In this document: positions 49,677 to 62,224 of the stretch, in pieces
Layout of the letters: every line of letters starts with the position of its first letter
Position numbering within the stretch: the stretch's first letter is position 1
DNA from: Macropodus opercularis
Taxonomy: Eukaryota > Chordata > Actinopteri > Anabantiformes > Osphronemidae
NCBI GenBank assembly: GCA_030770545.1
Contig: CM061094.1
Span: 4,697,001 to 4,761,000, forward strand
Direction: 5' to 3'
Length of the DNA stretch: 64,000 nt
Position numbers and translations under genes: made by a program
The notes under the pieces: model-generated
Seen by the model: only the letters and a program-made list of their open reading frames with translations
Told to the model about the DNA's origin: nothing
Database searches by the model: none

Positions 49677-52592
49677 TTAGATTTCAAGACACGTCTGCTT
49701 CCAAGGTTAATGTCTTGTCCATCACATAATTAAACTGAACTAATACGCCAGAACTTTAAAACCACCAGGCACTTTTAAATGGTCTGTGGTTCCACAGAAA
49801 GCTGCACTTTGTAGTACTGTAACAGGGACACACAGGGCATCAGAACTTGTGAAACTAGTGTGAGTGACAGATGTCAAAATGTTTTCTAGAAAAAGAAAGA
49901 CTTCCTTTGGCATCATGCTCAGACTAAAAGTTTGGGGGAAATGGGTCAGTTTTGTCCAAAGCAATTATCTTTTAATTTGTCAGGCTGCTCAAATCCTTTT
50001 ATCTACAACTCAGCAGTATAGTAACAGTGACTAACTGACCCCTGACTTCCCAGAGTAGAATGTCACAATGTTCAGGATACAGCAATCGTTTAAACTAATT
50101 ACTTTGCAGTCAGGAAATGCTAGAGCCAAAAAGCCTAATCAGTCTCAATTAGCTGTGGATGTGTGAGAACAGCAGGATGTGAGCAGCACTGCCAGTCAAG
50201 CATCTGACAGCTGATATTCACCAGCTGGATGTACCAACTAAAACCAGCAGATGGTCACTAATTATATCATGACATTAAAGGAATGGCTTTATGAAGAAAC
50301 TTAATAGAATGATAAAAAACATGTCAATAAAACTGAGGACGTATTAAGGGTTAGGCTAATGTTAAACAGCAAAAGAAAACATGTTTAGGCTTTGTTTTGT
50401 GAGTTGAAACAACCTGAAAACTGCATTATGGATTGAGTCTGACATAAAAAAATAATAACCTATCAAAGGCAACTCAATGTAACAATGTTGATTGCTTTGC
50501 TCTCAGTCTTTCTCTTACTCCATCTCAACAACAGACACACTTGCACACCTGTACAGCAGCCTGGTAAAACTTCTGGGACAGCTTGCCCAACTCTCCATCT
50601 TCTGCTGTGACACCCTCTCTTGCTGGGTTTGTGTACTGTTCCAATTTATCCAACTGCTCCACCTGCAATTTTATTACATTTAGAGAAGCACAAACACATC
50701 TGTGTATTTGGATTGTTAAAATACTGACTGACAACCTGTTAAACAGAGATGCACCTTTGACAGTGTTTTAAACTGAAGATAGAATCACATAGGTGTGCCT
50801 CACCAACCAGTAAAGATTAAATTACCAAGTTGGAATCAGGGCCATTTTGATCTTCAGCCAAGCACCTGCTCTGATTGTGCGGTTACATTATATTTGAGTT
50901 GTGTGCCTTCTCAGAGCCACTGTCATCCAGACACACACAAAGAGCATAATGCCTCAGATGTACGAAAATATCCTACCTCTGCCAGGATAAAGGGTCGTTC
51001 CTTCAGCAAACTTGTTACTCTAAAGCGGCACAATCCAGTGATAAGGAGGGTGTAGTGGGGCTTTGGCCAGTTGCTGCCCACCACCTGCACGGCTATTCCT
51101 GCTGTACCGATTCTGGAGGACGAGAGAAAGAAATGGTTAGAATGCAAAGAGGTTTTCTCTAATTTCTTTTAAGATTCAAGCTGCACACGTCTGACTCTGT
51201 TGAGTCCGGCTAGCTTGTGAAAAGCTGCAGGTGTGCCAAAGTGTGTGAGTCTCCAATAATCACTTATTATTGTTATATCAAAAGTACCATCAATCAGTAA
51301 TTTAAACAAGATGTGTGATCTAAACATGTATTTGTCAATTGCCAATGTTTACTGACACAAAATCTGATATTACAGTGTTGCTACTTTATCAGCTTCTTAA
51401 CGTCTGCACTGCTTCAGCTGTGAGTCCACAGAGCATTTCCTATACTGTGAGCCAAGGTTTAGAAAGTACAGCAGAGAAGAATAGTTAGGCAATACACAAC
51501 ACAGTGGCATATATTGATGATCTGCCTCATACATAAAATATGTTTCCTATCACTAACTTCAAATAGCAACAAGCACATAAATATCCACATGGAATTTGAA
51601 GTTAAGTGGAAGCCACCCCATACTTGATAATCAAAGTCATGTGTTAATGCAGGTTGACCTGAAATGCCCTCTGAAGGTGCTGTGGCTCTAAATTAAAACA
51701 TGTGTTCATGATGATTATGTGACCTTCATTTAATCCCTCCCTTCCATCAACATATGTGCCAGTTTGCTGCAGTCAACAACAATTTAAGGAACATCACATT
51801 AAATCTCTCTCTTTCCACTTATCCTCTGCATTATAAATCTTTTGATCCAGCCAAATGTAAGCAGTGGGAAATTGCACCCATAGCATTCATATCTTTCTTC
51901 TTTTGTGTAACAAGTGTGCACCACTGATTTAAGTTGAGTTCAAATTAAGTTCAACATGTTGAACTGAAAGTATATTTTCACAATAACAATGCAGCGGCTG
52001 TAACTGCAAATTTACAAGCACACAAGCCTGGTGCTGTAGAGAGTTGGTTAAAGGTTAAAGTCCTGTTCAGTGCTCAGTCACTGGTAAACTGTAGACTGTT
52101 CTAGAACAAATGGCACAGGATTTACACTAAACTAGTATAACTTAGCCTAGTTAGGACATGCGACGTGAAACTGAGCCGTAATAAAATAATCAGTGATTAT
52201 TCTTCAACACAGCTGTACAACAACAAAGCTACTTGTCAGTGTCACCTTCCCAGGTGTTTTAAATAAAATGATTAGAGGTTTTGGAGCTAAATATATTCAA
52301 CTTTGGGGAATTGTCGTTTTGTCACAGCTCCAAAACAACAACAACAACAAGTGTGTTACTTGTGTAAGGCGGGCAGGTCGTCGGAGTCGCGCTCCGGGTC
52401 TCTCGTGTTAGGAATCACTCCTATGATGGTGCTTTTCAGCGAGGTCCCCCTCAGCAGCCGCTGACTGACCAGGTGCATGTTTCGCGGAGAGTCGACGCTG
52501 AATCGGACGGTGGAGCCCGGCAGCAGCACACCCTCGTGGCTCAGCAGTAGGGGGAGACGGCTCGGTATGCGAATACCACCAGTGGAGGCCAT
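42803..52592 (-). CDS. lonp2: Peroxisomal Lon protease homolog 2 (LONP2)
   Basis: Seventeen exons join in phase to 840 residues (human, from memory, 852): 52592-52360, 51112-50977, 50662-50549, 49627-49496, 49291-49169, 49092-48929, 48256-48162, 47651-47533, 47419-47280, 46811-46670, 46460-46310, 45906-45780, 44691-44558, 43828-43746, 43625-43418, 43303-43113, 43033-42803. It is an ATP-dependent serine protease and chaperone of the peroxisome matrix. Order: the Lon N-terminal substrate-binding domain from IPSRLPLLLSHEGVLLPGS; an AAA+ module with Walker A GPPGVGKT (380-387) and Walker B VFLLDEVDK (443-451); and an S16 protease domain with the Ser-Lys dyad (Ser728 in KDGPSAGVT, Lys771 in GGIKDKVLAAHRAG). 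The C-terminal Ser-Lys-Leu is a canonical PTS1. Start context is AAAATGG. Exon 16 has a weak acceptor (GAAAAG), but it gives the expected length. Confidence 0.96.
43379..43399. repeat. (CA)n microsatellite near lonp2 exon 15 donor
   Basis: On the transcribed strand this is a TG tract starting about 18 nt inside the intron after the exon 15 donor (43418/43417). Confidence 0.85.
43836..43909. repeat. Long (CA)n microsatellite at lonp2 exon 14 acceptor
   Basis: A near-perfect tract of about 74 nt. On the transcribed strand it is (TG)n ending 7 nt before the exon 14 boundary (exon start 43828), with only GAGATCAG-type sequence between. It therefore replaces the usual polypyrimidine tract. Confidence 0.92.
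49147..49162. repeat. Poly-C (poly-G on lonp2 strand) tract in lonp2 intron 5
   Basis: A run of about 14 C bases. On the lonp2 strand it is a G-run starting within about 10 nt of the exon 5 donor in an intron of only 76 nt. Confidence 0.85.
49630..49674. repeat. (CA)n microsatellite abutting lonp2 exon 4 acceptor
   Basis: On the transcribed strand a (TG)n tract with one CG interruption runs straight into the acceptor TAG (exon start 49627). There is no conventional pyrimidine run. Confidence 0.9.
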
Positions 52593-52760
52593 TTTCCGAG
52601 TTTTGCCACAATGTGAGTCAGTGTGTCAATGCAACTGCTGAAAACAAATAACGCACCTCTGTGACTTTCTAACGAGCGAAGTGCAACCATGACACTTCCG
52701 GGTGGTACTTTCAAAATAAAAATTGTTTTGCCGAATCTAACGTGTATTATCTAGCATACT
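52593..52760 (-). promoter_or_regulatory. lonp2: Putative lonp2 promoter
   Basis: Sequence upstream of the lonp2 start includes ACTTCCGGGT (52694-52703), an ETS-type site frequent in TATA-less housekeeping promoters. No TATA box is evident. The placement is by position only. Confidence 0.35.
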
Positions 52761-55241
52761 AATCAACTAAAACGCGCGTGGACAAAGATAATATTGCTAT
52801 AATAAGTAATTAAGGTTGTTAATATTTTCTCATTCATATTTGCACAAATACATTTTTTACTTTTGTCTCTGTTTCCTTGATTCTCCGATTTCCAACATTC
52901 GCATATTTGACTACGGGAAGTGCCAAAGAACAAAATGTACGGTATCGCATTTTGGCGAACTTTTTGCTAGTTGATCTTGTCTTATGCATACTGCATGATA
53001 ACATTAATCTGTTTCCGTTATGAAATAAAAGGCATACTGCACTTGAGAAATATAACGAGAAAGTATTTATTAGGGTTTGGTTTTTTTTTGCACGTCTTGT
53101 TGAAACTGTTTACTAAGCTTTAACATTTTTTTAATTATATTTTATTTAACTTTATTTATGATGCAATATACATGACCTCAACAAAATAATAAATGCATTA
53201 TATATTATGATGTTCTTACAATGACTCTGAACACAGGCTTAGCTGATAAAAATAGCAATTCAACTTTTATTTCTTTCATAAACATATTGTCACAGAGCAT
53301 TATACATTTCCAAAAAAATAAATAACTTTAACCTGCATATAAAAATCTTTCAAAACTCTATCTTCTAAGTACAGACAACTAGTTAACTCTTTTTGCAGTT
53401 TTCATTTCTCTGTACATGCCAAATATCATTGTAAATATTAAAATGTTCTTATGGTAAAAAAAAACAACAACCATACATTTATACACATATAACTGAGAAG
53501 AAGAAGAAGAAAAATCCATATACTGCACTTATTGTATAGGAAAAGTCAACTGTCACGATAGAGCTTGTTTTGTATATATGGACCAGGATTAGCTCGATAA
53601 ACATGAGGCTCTACCCAGTGTTGCTTTTACTGTTAAACCTAAACATGCATTACATTTGACATTTGCAGTGAATACATGAACTGAAACTGTGACATGAAAT
53701 AAGCTTTTGCAGATACTTGGGAATGCCGTCTTGATAGTAACTCAAGTTTCTATGAGGCAAAAACCTGTACCTTGTAGGTGAGACACACTCACATTATTTG
53801 TTACTTTGGAAACAATTACACTTTGTTTGTATTTATGAGTGAAAGCATTTCTTGCATCTACAGCAACAAGAAAACGTTTGTGAACTCTTTATTACATAGA
53901 TTTATGCATAAATTGGTCATAAAATGTGTTTTGATCTTCATCTAAGTCACAACAATAGAAAAACACAGTCTGATTAAACTAATACTGCACAAACATTTTA
54001 TGTTTTCCTTTTCACATGAAGATTTTATGACCAATTAATGCAGAAATACACATAATCCAGGATTCACATACTTTTTCATGCAACTGTATATTGCAGTGCC
54101 CATCTAGTAATAATAATAGTAATACTAGGTAAAGGCCTTTTCCAGAATGAAAAAAATCTGGGGCTTTATATACTGTACTTCAGTCAGCATGTTTTTATCA
54201 ATTTAGATTTAGTTATCAAACAATAGCAAATGGGGTGAAGCTGTTGAAAAAAGTGCATTGTTTTTACTGGACATTCATCAATCAAATGTTTGAGCTGCTG
54301 ATTGCTGATGGTGATGGTTGCTGAAGTGGGACATGTTGGTCCCACTGACCTTGCATGCAACATTGTAACAAACAGATGATGTACCTTCATTTTTAAAAAC
54401 AGATATGTGTTATTTTTATTATTGTCCCCATACTACCTTTAAAACTATAGCATGATTTCTGTAATAAAACTTAGTTTAAGTCTTAGTTTATGCAGGCATT
54501 TGGCCTGATTACAAGGAACACATTCTGACTGTAATGTTTCTTCATAACTGAAATGCTATAGGCCCACACATGAAGCTTAGCTCAGTCATAATTGCCTCAA
54601 AGAAAACAAAGAAAAAACAGACACCAGATCTGAATTTGGTATAAATATAAAAAGTCCATAGTTTGGATGGATGTTGACTAGATGATGAGGGTACATTTTT
54701 CAGTCTTTGCACACAGTATTCCTACAGATAGAAAAATACATCAAGTGAAAAATCCAAGTCCAACTATCATCACTTTGCCTTTAAGAATAAAATGTTGCTG
54801 TTGCTCATTTAAGCTCATTTATCTTTGAAAGAGGCATCCGTGGAACAGAAGTCTGGCTATAGTACAAAGTCAGCTGAAGTTTCTCAACATAATTACATTC
54901 CTTGTGCACTTCCTCTAGCTGCTTCTTGTTTGTCTCTGAGTCGGGTCATGCAGGTCTGAGGCATCACAGCCAAGCAGACAAGCATTGCTGAACTGATGTC
55001 CTTAATCCTTTGCTGACAAAAGAAATCGAGCAGCAGCAGTTTGTGCTGCATATTCCTTATAAATCCATTTTAGAAAGAAAGATGTCTTATTATATATTAC
55101 TCATAAATCAATTTATCAAACATATATGAATATAAACAATCTCTTTCAAAGCTAGGATCCTCAGCAGCAAAGCATGTGACATGAAAACTGTGTCTATATC
55201 ATACTATCGAGACAATCTTGAATCTTGAGATTTGGAAAAAA
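52761..55241. other. Gap between lonp2 and il34, one MITE, no gene
   Basis: lonp2 and il34 are head-to-tail here. Apart from the Tc1-type miniature element at 53859-54090 and a short (GAA)n tract at about 53501-53513, the stretch is AT-rich and unremarkable. Confidence 0.45.
53859..54090. mobile_element. Tc1-type miniature inverted-repeat element (MITE)
   Basis: Left and right ends are inverted copies. GCATAAATTGGTCATAAAAT at 53905-53924 pairs with ATTTTATGACCAATTAATGC at 54022-54041. The outer CAGCAACAAGAAAACGTTTG pairs with CATACTTTTTCATGCAACTG. TA dinucleotides flank both ends, as expected for Tc1/mariner target sites. The interior also resembles the end sequence of a known autonomous fish Tc1 element. 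At about 230 nt it has no coding capacity. Confidence 0.72.
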
Positions 55242-55247
55242 TTTATT
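55242..55247 (-). promoter_or_regulatory. il34: Candidate il34 polyadenylation signal
   Basis: TTTATT on the plus strand (AATAAA on the il34 strand) lies about 118 nt beyond the distal stop codon, in AT-rich sequence. Confidence 0.5.
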
Positions 55248-55364
55248 ATTCACAAATCATGACTGGACTTTTCTGTTTCAGTGTGAATTGTTCTGTTACT
55301 CCTCTCCCTACACTTGAAGGTAGAGAATGATACTAATTTCTGATCAGTATCAAGAGGGACAACT

Positions 55365-58300
55365 TCATCCCACTGGCTTCTTCTCAGCTCTCTGGCTGTG
55401 CTTCTTTCTTCCTGCCTTTCCTCCAGTAGGAAACAGCACAGTCTAAAATAAATAAAACGCAAGGCATAAATATTTAAGCGTTCTCACAGATTCGCTCAAC
55501 ATTTATAACACTTACTACAACAGTCAGCATGAGCTTTGAGCTCCTCAACTCAAGCACAGGCTCACTCTCAGGTTTCACCTTTTTGAGGAGGGTGGGGGCA
55601 GGATCTGCACCATAAGATTATGGTTAAGCCACAGCAGCATGTTAGACTAAAATAGTACCTTTTCAAACCAGGCACTTTTCTTCCTGAAAAGTAAAACATG
55701 TATTTTTGGCCACTTCAAACTTCCCGCTTACTGCAAGATACTGCCAATGTGAGGATTGACACCAGTCTCATACCTAAATGTGACACAGCTGAACATCTTA
55801 ATTTAGCATCTCATCTGTAAACTGGGGGAAATTGTTAGACTGGCTCTGGCCAAATCACAGTTTTAAATACACTGGGCTGTTTTGCTTTTATCTACTAATT
55901 TATTTCTCATTTCTTCCAAAACTAAATTGTTATTAAGTAATCAAATGAAAGTGATGTACTATATACTGTATGTGTGATTAACGTGAACACAGTGTTTAAT
56001 TGTATCATCACCGCACAATTCTGATAAACTGTGATTTAGTTGAATTCAGGCCAGTGTGATGCATAAGCACATTGTATGTCAGATTATTTGTTCACATTCG
56101 TTTAAAGAATTATGTGTCATAAGCAGAGCCAATAATTTACACTGTGTAAGTACTAAAGAAGCAACAGCTGTGTGTGAAACTGATCCTTAATTACGGCAAA
56201 CAACAACAACAAATCAACAAATCACTCAGCTGTTTCCCACTCACTCAGCTGAGAAAACACTAATGTCTCACTGTTCATCACTTTACCATCTGCTACAGAA
56301 ATGCAACAGGTGTTGGCTGCTGTACCTGGCAGTCTGTGCTTCTCTGCAGCTATTTTATAAACATCTACTCTCAAACTTTGCAGCTTTTATGAATGAGAAT
56401 TAACTCACTTTCCAGCTGTTTCCTTCCTTCCTTCACTTTGACCTGTTAGTCAGAGTGGCCAATTGTGTTAACTAGCATTTAATTAATGTGCACAGTATGA
56501 CAAGTGTTTTAAATTTTAATAGTTTTTTTTCTGTTTGCAAATCAATTTCACTTCATGGAAAAGTGGGGCCACAGCAATTTGCCAGAATGCTGTGGCAACC
56601 AATTCAGTCTGAATCTAAGCAGGCCCAGGTTTGACTAGAGAACAAAAGAGGACACTTATACAACACTGTTTACAATATAGCAAAAACTAAAAGGTGTCAC
56701 TGTCAGATCTAATCTGAAAATAAATTACAACATATTCATGTTTAGTAATGCCACAGGCTGCAAAATAAAGATCAATAATAAATCGTGTTGTTGATTTCAG
56801 GGCTCATATACCATTGCCTATATTCCTGTCTGGGAAGTTTGTGTCAACTATTAGCGTGAACACGTTTTATTGCACTTTTTTGCAATTGCTTTAAATAGCT
56901 GTGTTTGTGTGCTGGTTTCTTATATTATAGATTACATCAGTTACTCACAGTCCTCTCCTTCTTGTCTTGCGAAGCAATCGCTGAAAAGGCAGTGCATGGT
57001 GCGGCAGAAGTTATCCAAGAGGGACTTTGGTGAAGCAAGTCGCCAGCTAAACTCTGGCACGTTCTCGGGTGTTTCTGTTAAACTATCAAATATGTCCTGG
57101 ATTGCAACTGGAATCTCCTGCTCTACCACCTGCACACAGGGGAGGAAAACACACACACAACTCACTGACTGCATGGACAATGTGTTAAGGAAAAATATTT
57201 TTATCGGTCTTTGGGCATAACAGGATAAGGGAGGATATTGGTGATATATTACTTTTTTGTCTTTTGTTTTTAATGGACAATATTGCCTGTCTACCCAGTG
57301 TGTGGACATTTCATCATCACCTTTAATCTTAATACAATGATGCAGCATAAATGTGTCTACCAGCTTTGTATAAAGGTACCAACACAGACTAGGTGCTGTG
57401 AAAATGGGCACTGTAACTTACTTACTACTCATGAAGCGCTTACAGCAGCTAACGCCAATGTTTTCCATGTATTCAAATGATCATGTTTCCTTAACTGGTA
57501 AATGTAGCAAGCAGACTCAAAAGAGACAATTATATTTTACCAAATTATTTTGTATATAATGACGAAATACAATGCACCTTTAAGTTAAATAAACAAAACA
57601 AACAATGAAAGTATATTACTGCCCTTTTCACCATAAGGAACTTTGGTGGTTTGGTTTATGATGTGGTCCAGGTACAGTATTTACAGTACTGCAAGCGGAA
57701 CTGAAATGTTAGATGTTTTTGTTTAAAACACAAAGCCAATATGTATCGTACATCTACTAACTAAACTAAATCCATTTACATGCATGCCGCAAAATACCCT
57801 TCTTACTGTATACACCTTGTGTAAGAGTCCTTCCATAAACTCTTAAAGGATCATAAATCGAAGGCACCATCATTCATGTCTTTATTTGTTCATTCTTCAC
57901 TTGAAGCTCTTGCTAAAAAGCGCTTGAACTACTTATTGATTTGCCTGATTTTGCCTGAACTATTTACAGCCATGGCACTGATGCAGTAAGTGACCTCTGT
58001 CTTACCTCAGGCTTGGGCCAGCCATGTGACTGTCTGAAGATGTCTTCCACATCATTGAAGCGTTTTTCCAACTCGGCAGTGTAGGGACGTGAAGGATGTC
58101 TGTCTGGCAAAACCCGGAGAACCTGAAATATCAATGTGTCTTTAGTTCATGAGAACATTATACAATTGAATATCCAGTTACTTACTTGGATTAATACAAT
58201 ATAGACCTTACATTGACAACCCTAGTAGCTTAATGATAAGAAAATGTTATAGGAATAATATAGTCATTTATTTCTTATGCAACTAGGAATCACGTTCCAT

Positions 58301-60096
58301 GTTAATGATATAAAACTTAATAATTACTGTGAGTGAGAGAAGGCTTTCTAAGTATTCAAGTGTCTGCTTGTCCGTCCCGCTAAGCTTACAAGCATGTAAG
58401 GAATTTTAGAACAGCCTTTATTTGAAAAAATCAGGGTGTGTGTGGGAAGAAATTCAGGGATTAGATCTGACCTCAACACATGGAGGTGGGTGGAGGAGTG
58501 GAGGTGTAATTAACACCTGAGCAAAGTGCGTGTTTTATTTGTAGTAGCTGATGCTGTGTCCTCAACTTTTTAGCTTTAATAGAAAATGTGAACTCTTGAC
58601 CAGACAGTTAGAGCGACAAACTCCCCCACCAGTGTCTGTGTCTGTCACCAGAGGCTGTTTCCCGTGAGGGAAGGAAAGACCCTGACACTTGTAACGAACG
58701 AACAGGAACATCTTAATATGCACCATGCAGGGCCGGGAGTTTTACCACAGTGGGCTAACACAGTTAAGTTCCGGAGAACTGGCATTTTTTAATAATGTTA
58801 ACAGTTTCTGCAAACCTTCTGTAACGGTGGTCACAAAACAAGCTTCAATGCTGTGGAACTGGTTTGTCACTGTGAACGGTGATGAGCTGTGCAACTCGCT
58901 CAACAAAATTCTGAATTACCAAGGATGATTTACTGTACTTGAATCAATGTAGGGTGTTTAGGAGACAGAGAGAATCTAGCCCTACAATAATACATGCATT
59001 TGTGCAGTTAATATAGTGTCTGTATAGAAAGAGGGATTTTAGGAACTAAGGGCCAGAAGGGATCAAGAGATTTGAAAGACACATTCAGGTGAGGTGGAGA
59101 TGACTCAACCTGTCCCAACACATTTAAATGGCTGAGTTACATACTTAAGTTCACAATAACAAATAAATGAACAAATTAACATGGCCTCAGTGTGCAACAT
59201 TGGAAACAGTGTTTTGTTTTGTGTCACAAAGATAAGAACTGCATGAAACAGGCTTTTTACAACCTAATCAACAAACATGACATGCAAAAAAAGAAGTAAA
59301 ATCCTGATTATTATCTGATTGTGACTTAAAAATGTATGCAGACTGTACTCTTACCTTTTTTAACACACCTTGGTTGACCTGGAACCACAACCTTTGGAGA
59401 ACAAAGTCTTCCAAGCCTTCCACCCGGGACCTCTGTAGAGAGGGGATAAATATCTTACTGTAAACACAGAGCAGTGGGCCCAGGAATCAATCTTCCCTCA
59501 AAGAAACTGTAGAGTTATAAAGTTTACCATTCTGTGGATGTTTTTCAGTTTAAAGATTTCCTTGTGATGAACCCTGATGGTGTAGTTTATGGGGAAGTAG
59601 TGCTTCTGTAACACAAAGACCGACAGTGGAGAATAGTTAGTTAGTTCCAACATGACATTGGAAACCCTGTGGCAAAATATTAGTTATTTATGTCATAACA
59701 TAATCTATTATATGTTATAAATCATACAGTAGGACACCAAATGTCACATGAGTTCTCTTAACATGGCCTTGGAGACGTTGGAAGGTAATGAGAAGTGTAG
59801 AGTGCAGAGTGCAGTGCCCCGACAAAACAGTATGAATGAATAAATTCATTTTTCCAGTTATTGTCTCAATTGATAATTTATTTCATCAATTATTTTAAGG
59901 TTCTGCTGGGGACTGTGTGAAATCAACTTTGAATGTATGTCTAAATTCAAGCACATAAAGCACACAAATGCAGCAACAAACCGTTCCCTTACCATGAAGC
60001 GTCGCCTGTGGCTTAGGGTTTCGTTGAGCGTCCTCAGGGGTGTACACATGCTGGCTGGTGTCCGGCCAGTGAGAGCAGGCGCTAGCAGAAACAGGC
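55365..60096 (-). CDS. il34: Interleukin-34, 5' incomplete
   Basis: IL-34 is a secreted cytokine that binds CSF1R and supports macrophages, microglia and osteoclasts. Exons: 60096-59993, 59605-59528, 59432-59355, 58122-58006, 57129-56949, 55604-55516, 55442-55365, all in phase. The family signature KHYFPINY is exact at the start of the second listed exon, and the fifth carries SPKSLLDNFC with MHCLFSDC, matching the human helix and its cysteines (one shifted, FC versus CF). The first listed exon encodes a hydrophobic LFLLAPALTG, the core of a signal peptide, and CTPLRTLNETL with a conserved Cys and an N-glycosylation sequon. It begins with two bases of a split codon, so the start codon lies upstream. 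With the tentative first exon the product is 254 residues (human 242). The 3' end is ambiguous: a donor at 56949 gives a basic tail ending at 55365, while a donor at 56945 keeps Asp-Cys-Glu and stops at 55568. Confidence 0.85.
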
Positions 60097-60730
60097 CTAC
60101 ATAAACACAGCATCAGAAACAGATCACACACGCGGAAGAAGCTGCTAAACACACCTCACAGCTTAACAACCAGGTTGTGCAAGCATACGTGTTTTGGAGT
60201 GTCAGGAACTTTCTGTCATGTGTATCCAACCCCACACCCACCTCAGCTGATGAACACACACAGGTGACCTATGCTGAAAGGCAGTAGGTAAAAACTTTGA
60301 GTGTGTTACTGCTACAGTAACTGTAGTTGAAAAATCCCTGCAGGGGATAAGACATGATTTAGAGATGCCACATAACTTGGTGTGTAGTATAGTATTGACT
60401 CGCAATAACTAGATATCCTGCAGTACATCAAGTAATTGTAGCCACAGGAATCTATTACAGACAGCTGTTTTCCTCCAGGGAACTTTTATTTTTGAATTGT
60501 TTGAATTTAGTTTAGTCCTATTGACCAGCTTATTGCACGTGTTTAAATCAGTAGTTAAAGATGGTATCTTTCTATATTGGTTGTTATCTCACTCAGAAAC
60601 AACCCTGTGACCTGTTGCACACAAATAATCAGCTAACCCATAGTTCCATCAATTGAAAAAGAGTCATCCTTTTGATCTATCTATTGTAAATGTCAAGCTC
60701 AGCCAGGGGAATGTACTACCTTTGTATTAC

Positions 60731-60770
60731 CTTTCTGTAATTTTGGTTTGAAGCTTTCATGTGAAGACAT
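60731..60770 (-). CDS. il34: Tentative first coding exon of il34
   Basis: An ATG at 60768-60770 (minus strand, A at -3) opens MSSHESFKPKLQK and one further base, followed by donor GTAATA. It is the only nearby ATG exon found whose phase fits the next exon; joining creates a Gly codon and then the hydrophobic LFLLAPALTG. The resulting leader has a lysine-bearing n-region and a short hydrophobic core. The donor is only moderate and no homology supports it, so a true first exon farther upstream, even outside the window, is quite possible. Confidence 0.3.
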
Positions 60771-62220
60771 TCTGTCCAGTTAACACAGAGGCTGGAACAT
60801 TAATTTAACACTTTATTTGTACAAAATGTCTTCACAGCTATAAAAAACCAGACTCATCCTCACTTATCCATCCTAAATGCAGCTGCCAGTCTGTGAAGGA
60901 AGACGTTCATTTTACTCATTCCAGAGAAAATATTCAGTCAAAAGCCCAGAAAAAGCTGGTAAATCACTGCACACATCATAATTTAAATCATTCACTTCTT
61001 CTGATTTAGCACTGGAACAAAACTACCTGCCACATGAAATAAAAAGCAGCTGAACAGGCAAAAGCCTCCCTGAGTTTCCTCACATAATGTGTTTCTGTAT
61101 CTGAGACTGCATGTCAGGACACGCTTGTACACATCGAAAGGCCTTAGACTGTTTGTGTGCGTGTGTGTGGGTGGGTGTGAAATGAAATGGATCCATTCTA
61201 GTTTGCCATATTTTACTTTTTAAACAGTTGGTGACAGTTGCGCAAAAGCTTTCTATATGATTCAGCTGGATGTGACTGTACCACTTGCACAAGTGAAGCA
61301 TTTATCAAGTAGTGTATAGTAGCATATAGTAGCTATGGTAGAAATGCAGCATTGCTTACGCAGCACTGTGTATTTAGAGTGGTAGCATGCAGCTAACAGC
61401 CAGCTGACTCATGCACCGCTATAGTGAGCAATGCCTCATATGTGGCTTCCTGAACCACAGTGACTTATATGCATGGACTCACGTCAACTAACCCAAAACA
61501 AGATCGATGCGTATTCAGTCGGTTCCACTCTCCCAGGCAGGTCTGGATGTACATGTACAACAGAAACATGGTGGATAACGTTGCATTGTGTTATGTATAC
61601 TGTAGTATATTTAAGTTTTTTTATTTCCTAGATTTGCTTATAAACTACTTAATAAAACAGATGCCATGTGTTGATCAATCAATGTACAACAGTAATCATT
61701 ATGCAGTCTCTATGGATATCTATGAAATATAGATGGTTCCATATTTCGGTTTTTAGCAAGGTGTTGAATCAAGAAGTACATTGGATTGTCCACAATGAGG
61801 TTACTGAAGATCAGAAAGTCTGTGTAAGTCATTCAGCCTTTCAGAGGGTCAAACTAGGCTCCCTGCAATGAATAGAGCTTTTCTCTGAAGACACATAATG
61901 TGAATTATTCTGGTGTGAAGTCCAGTTTGAAGAGCAGACGATAGAAGTCACTGTTGGTGCTGAAAGGGCTGCACATTCCTAGACCACATGAGGGCTGAAC
62001 ATTTGAACCACAGAGACTATGATTCAAGGTTGATTTCTAACAGTTGACAGTGACTGAACTCACTGATTTGCTGTTGTACTTAGACTGCTTTTCCCCCATA
62101 GATCAAACTGAGCTCACTTAAATAATTAACCTTGGTAAATCAGCTACTTGTCTCTTAGACCCAATCCCAAGAAAAGTTCTTCCGTTAATCATCACATCAA
62201 TATTAAATCAAATCAACCAG
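60771..62220. other. Upstream of il34, no gene recognised
   Basis: Short unrelated open frames only. An il34 promoter may be here but is not identifiable by motif. A TG-rich run occurs near 61157-61180. Confidence 0.4.
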
Positions 62221-62224
62221 TCTC

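Noticed and set aside
61483..61569. Minus-strand frame MFLLYMYIQT with a perfect CCACCATG context and GTGAGT donor, a possible il34 first exon
   Set aside because: It ends in phase 0 and would read into a stop when joined to the phase-1 exon at 60096. The sequence after the first residues is also not signal-like.
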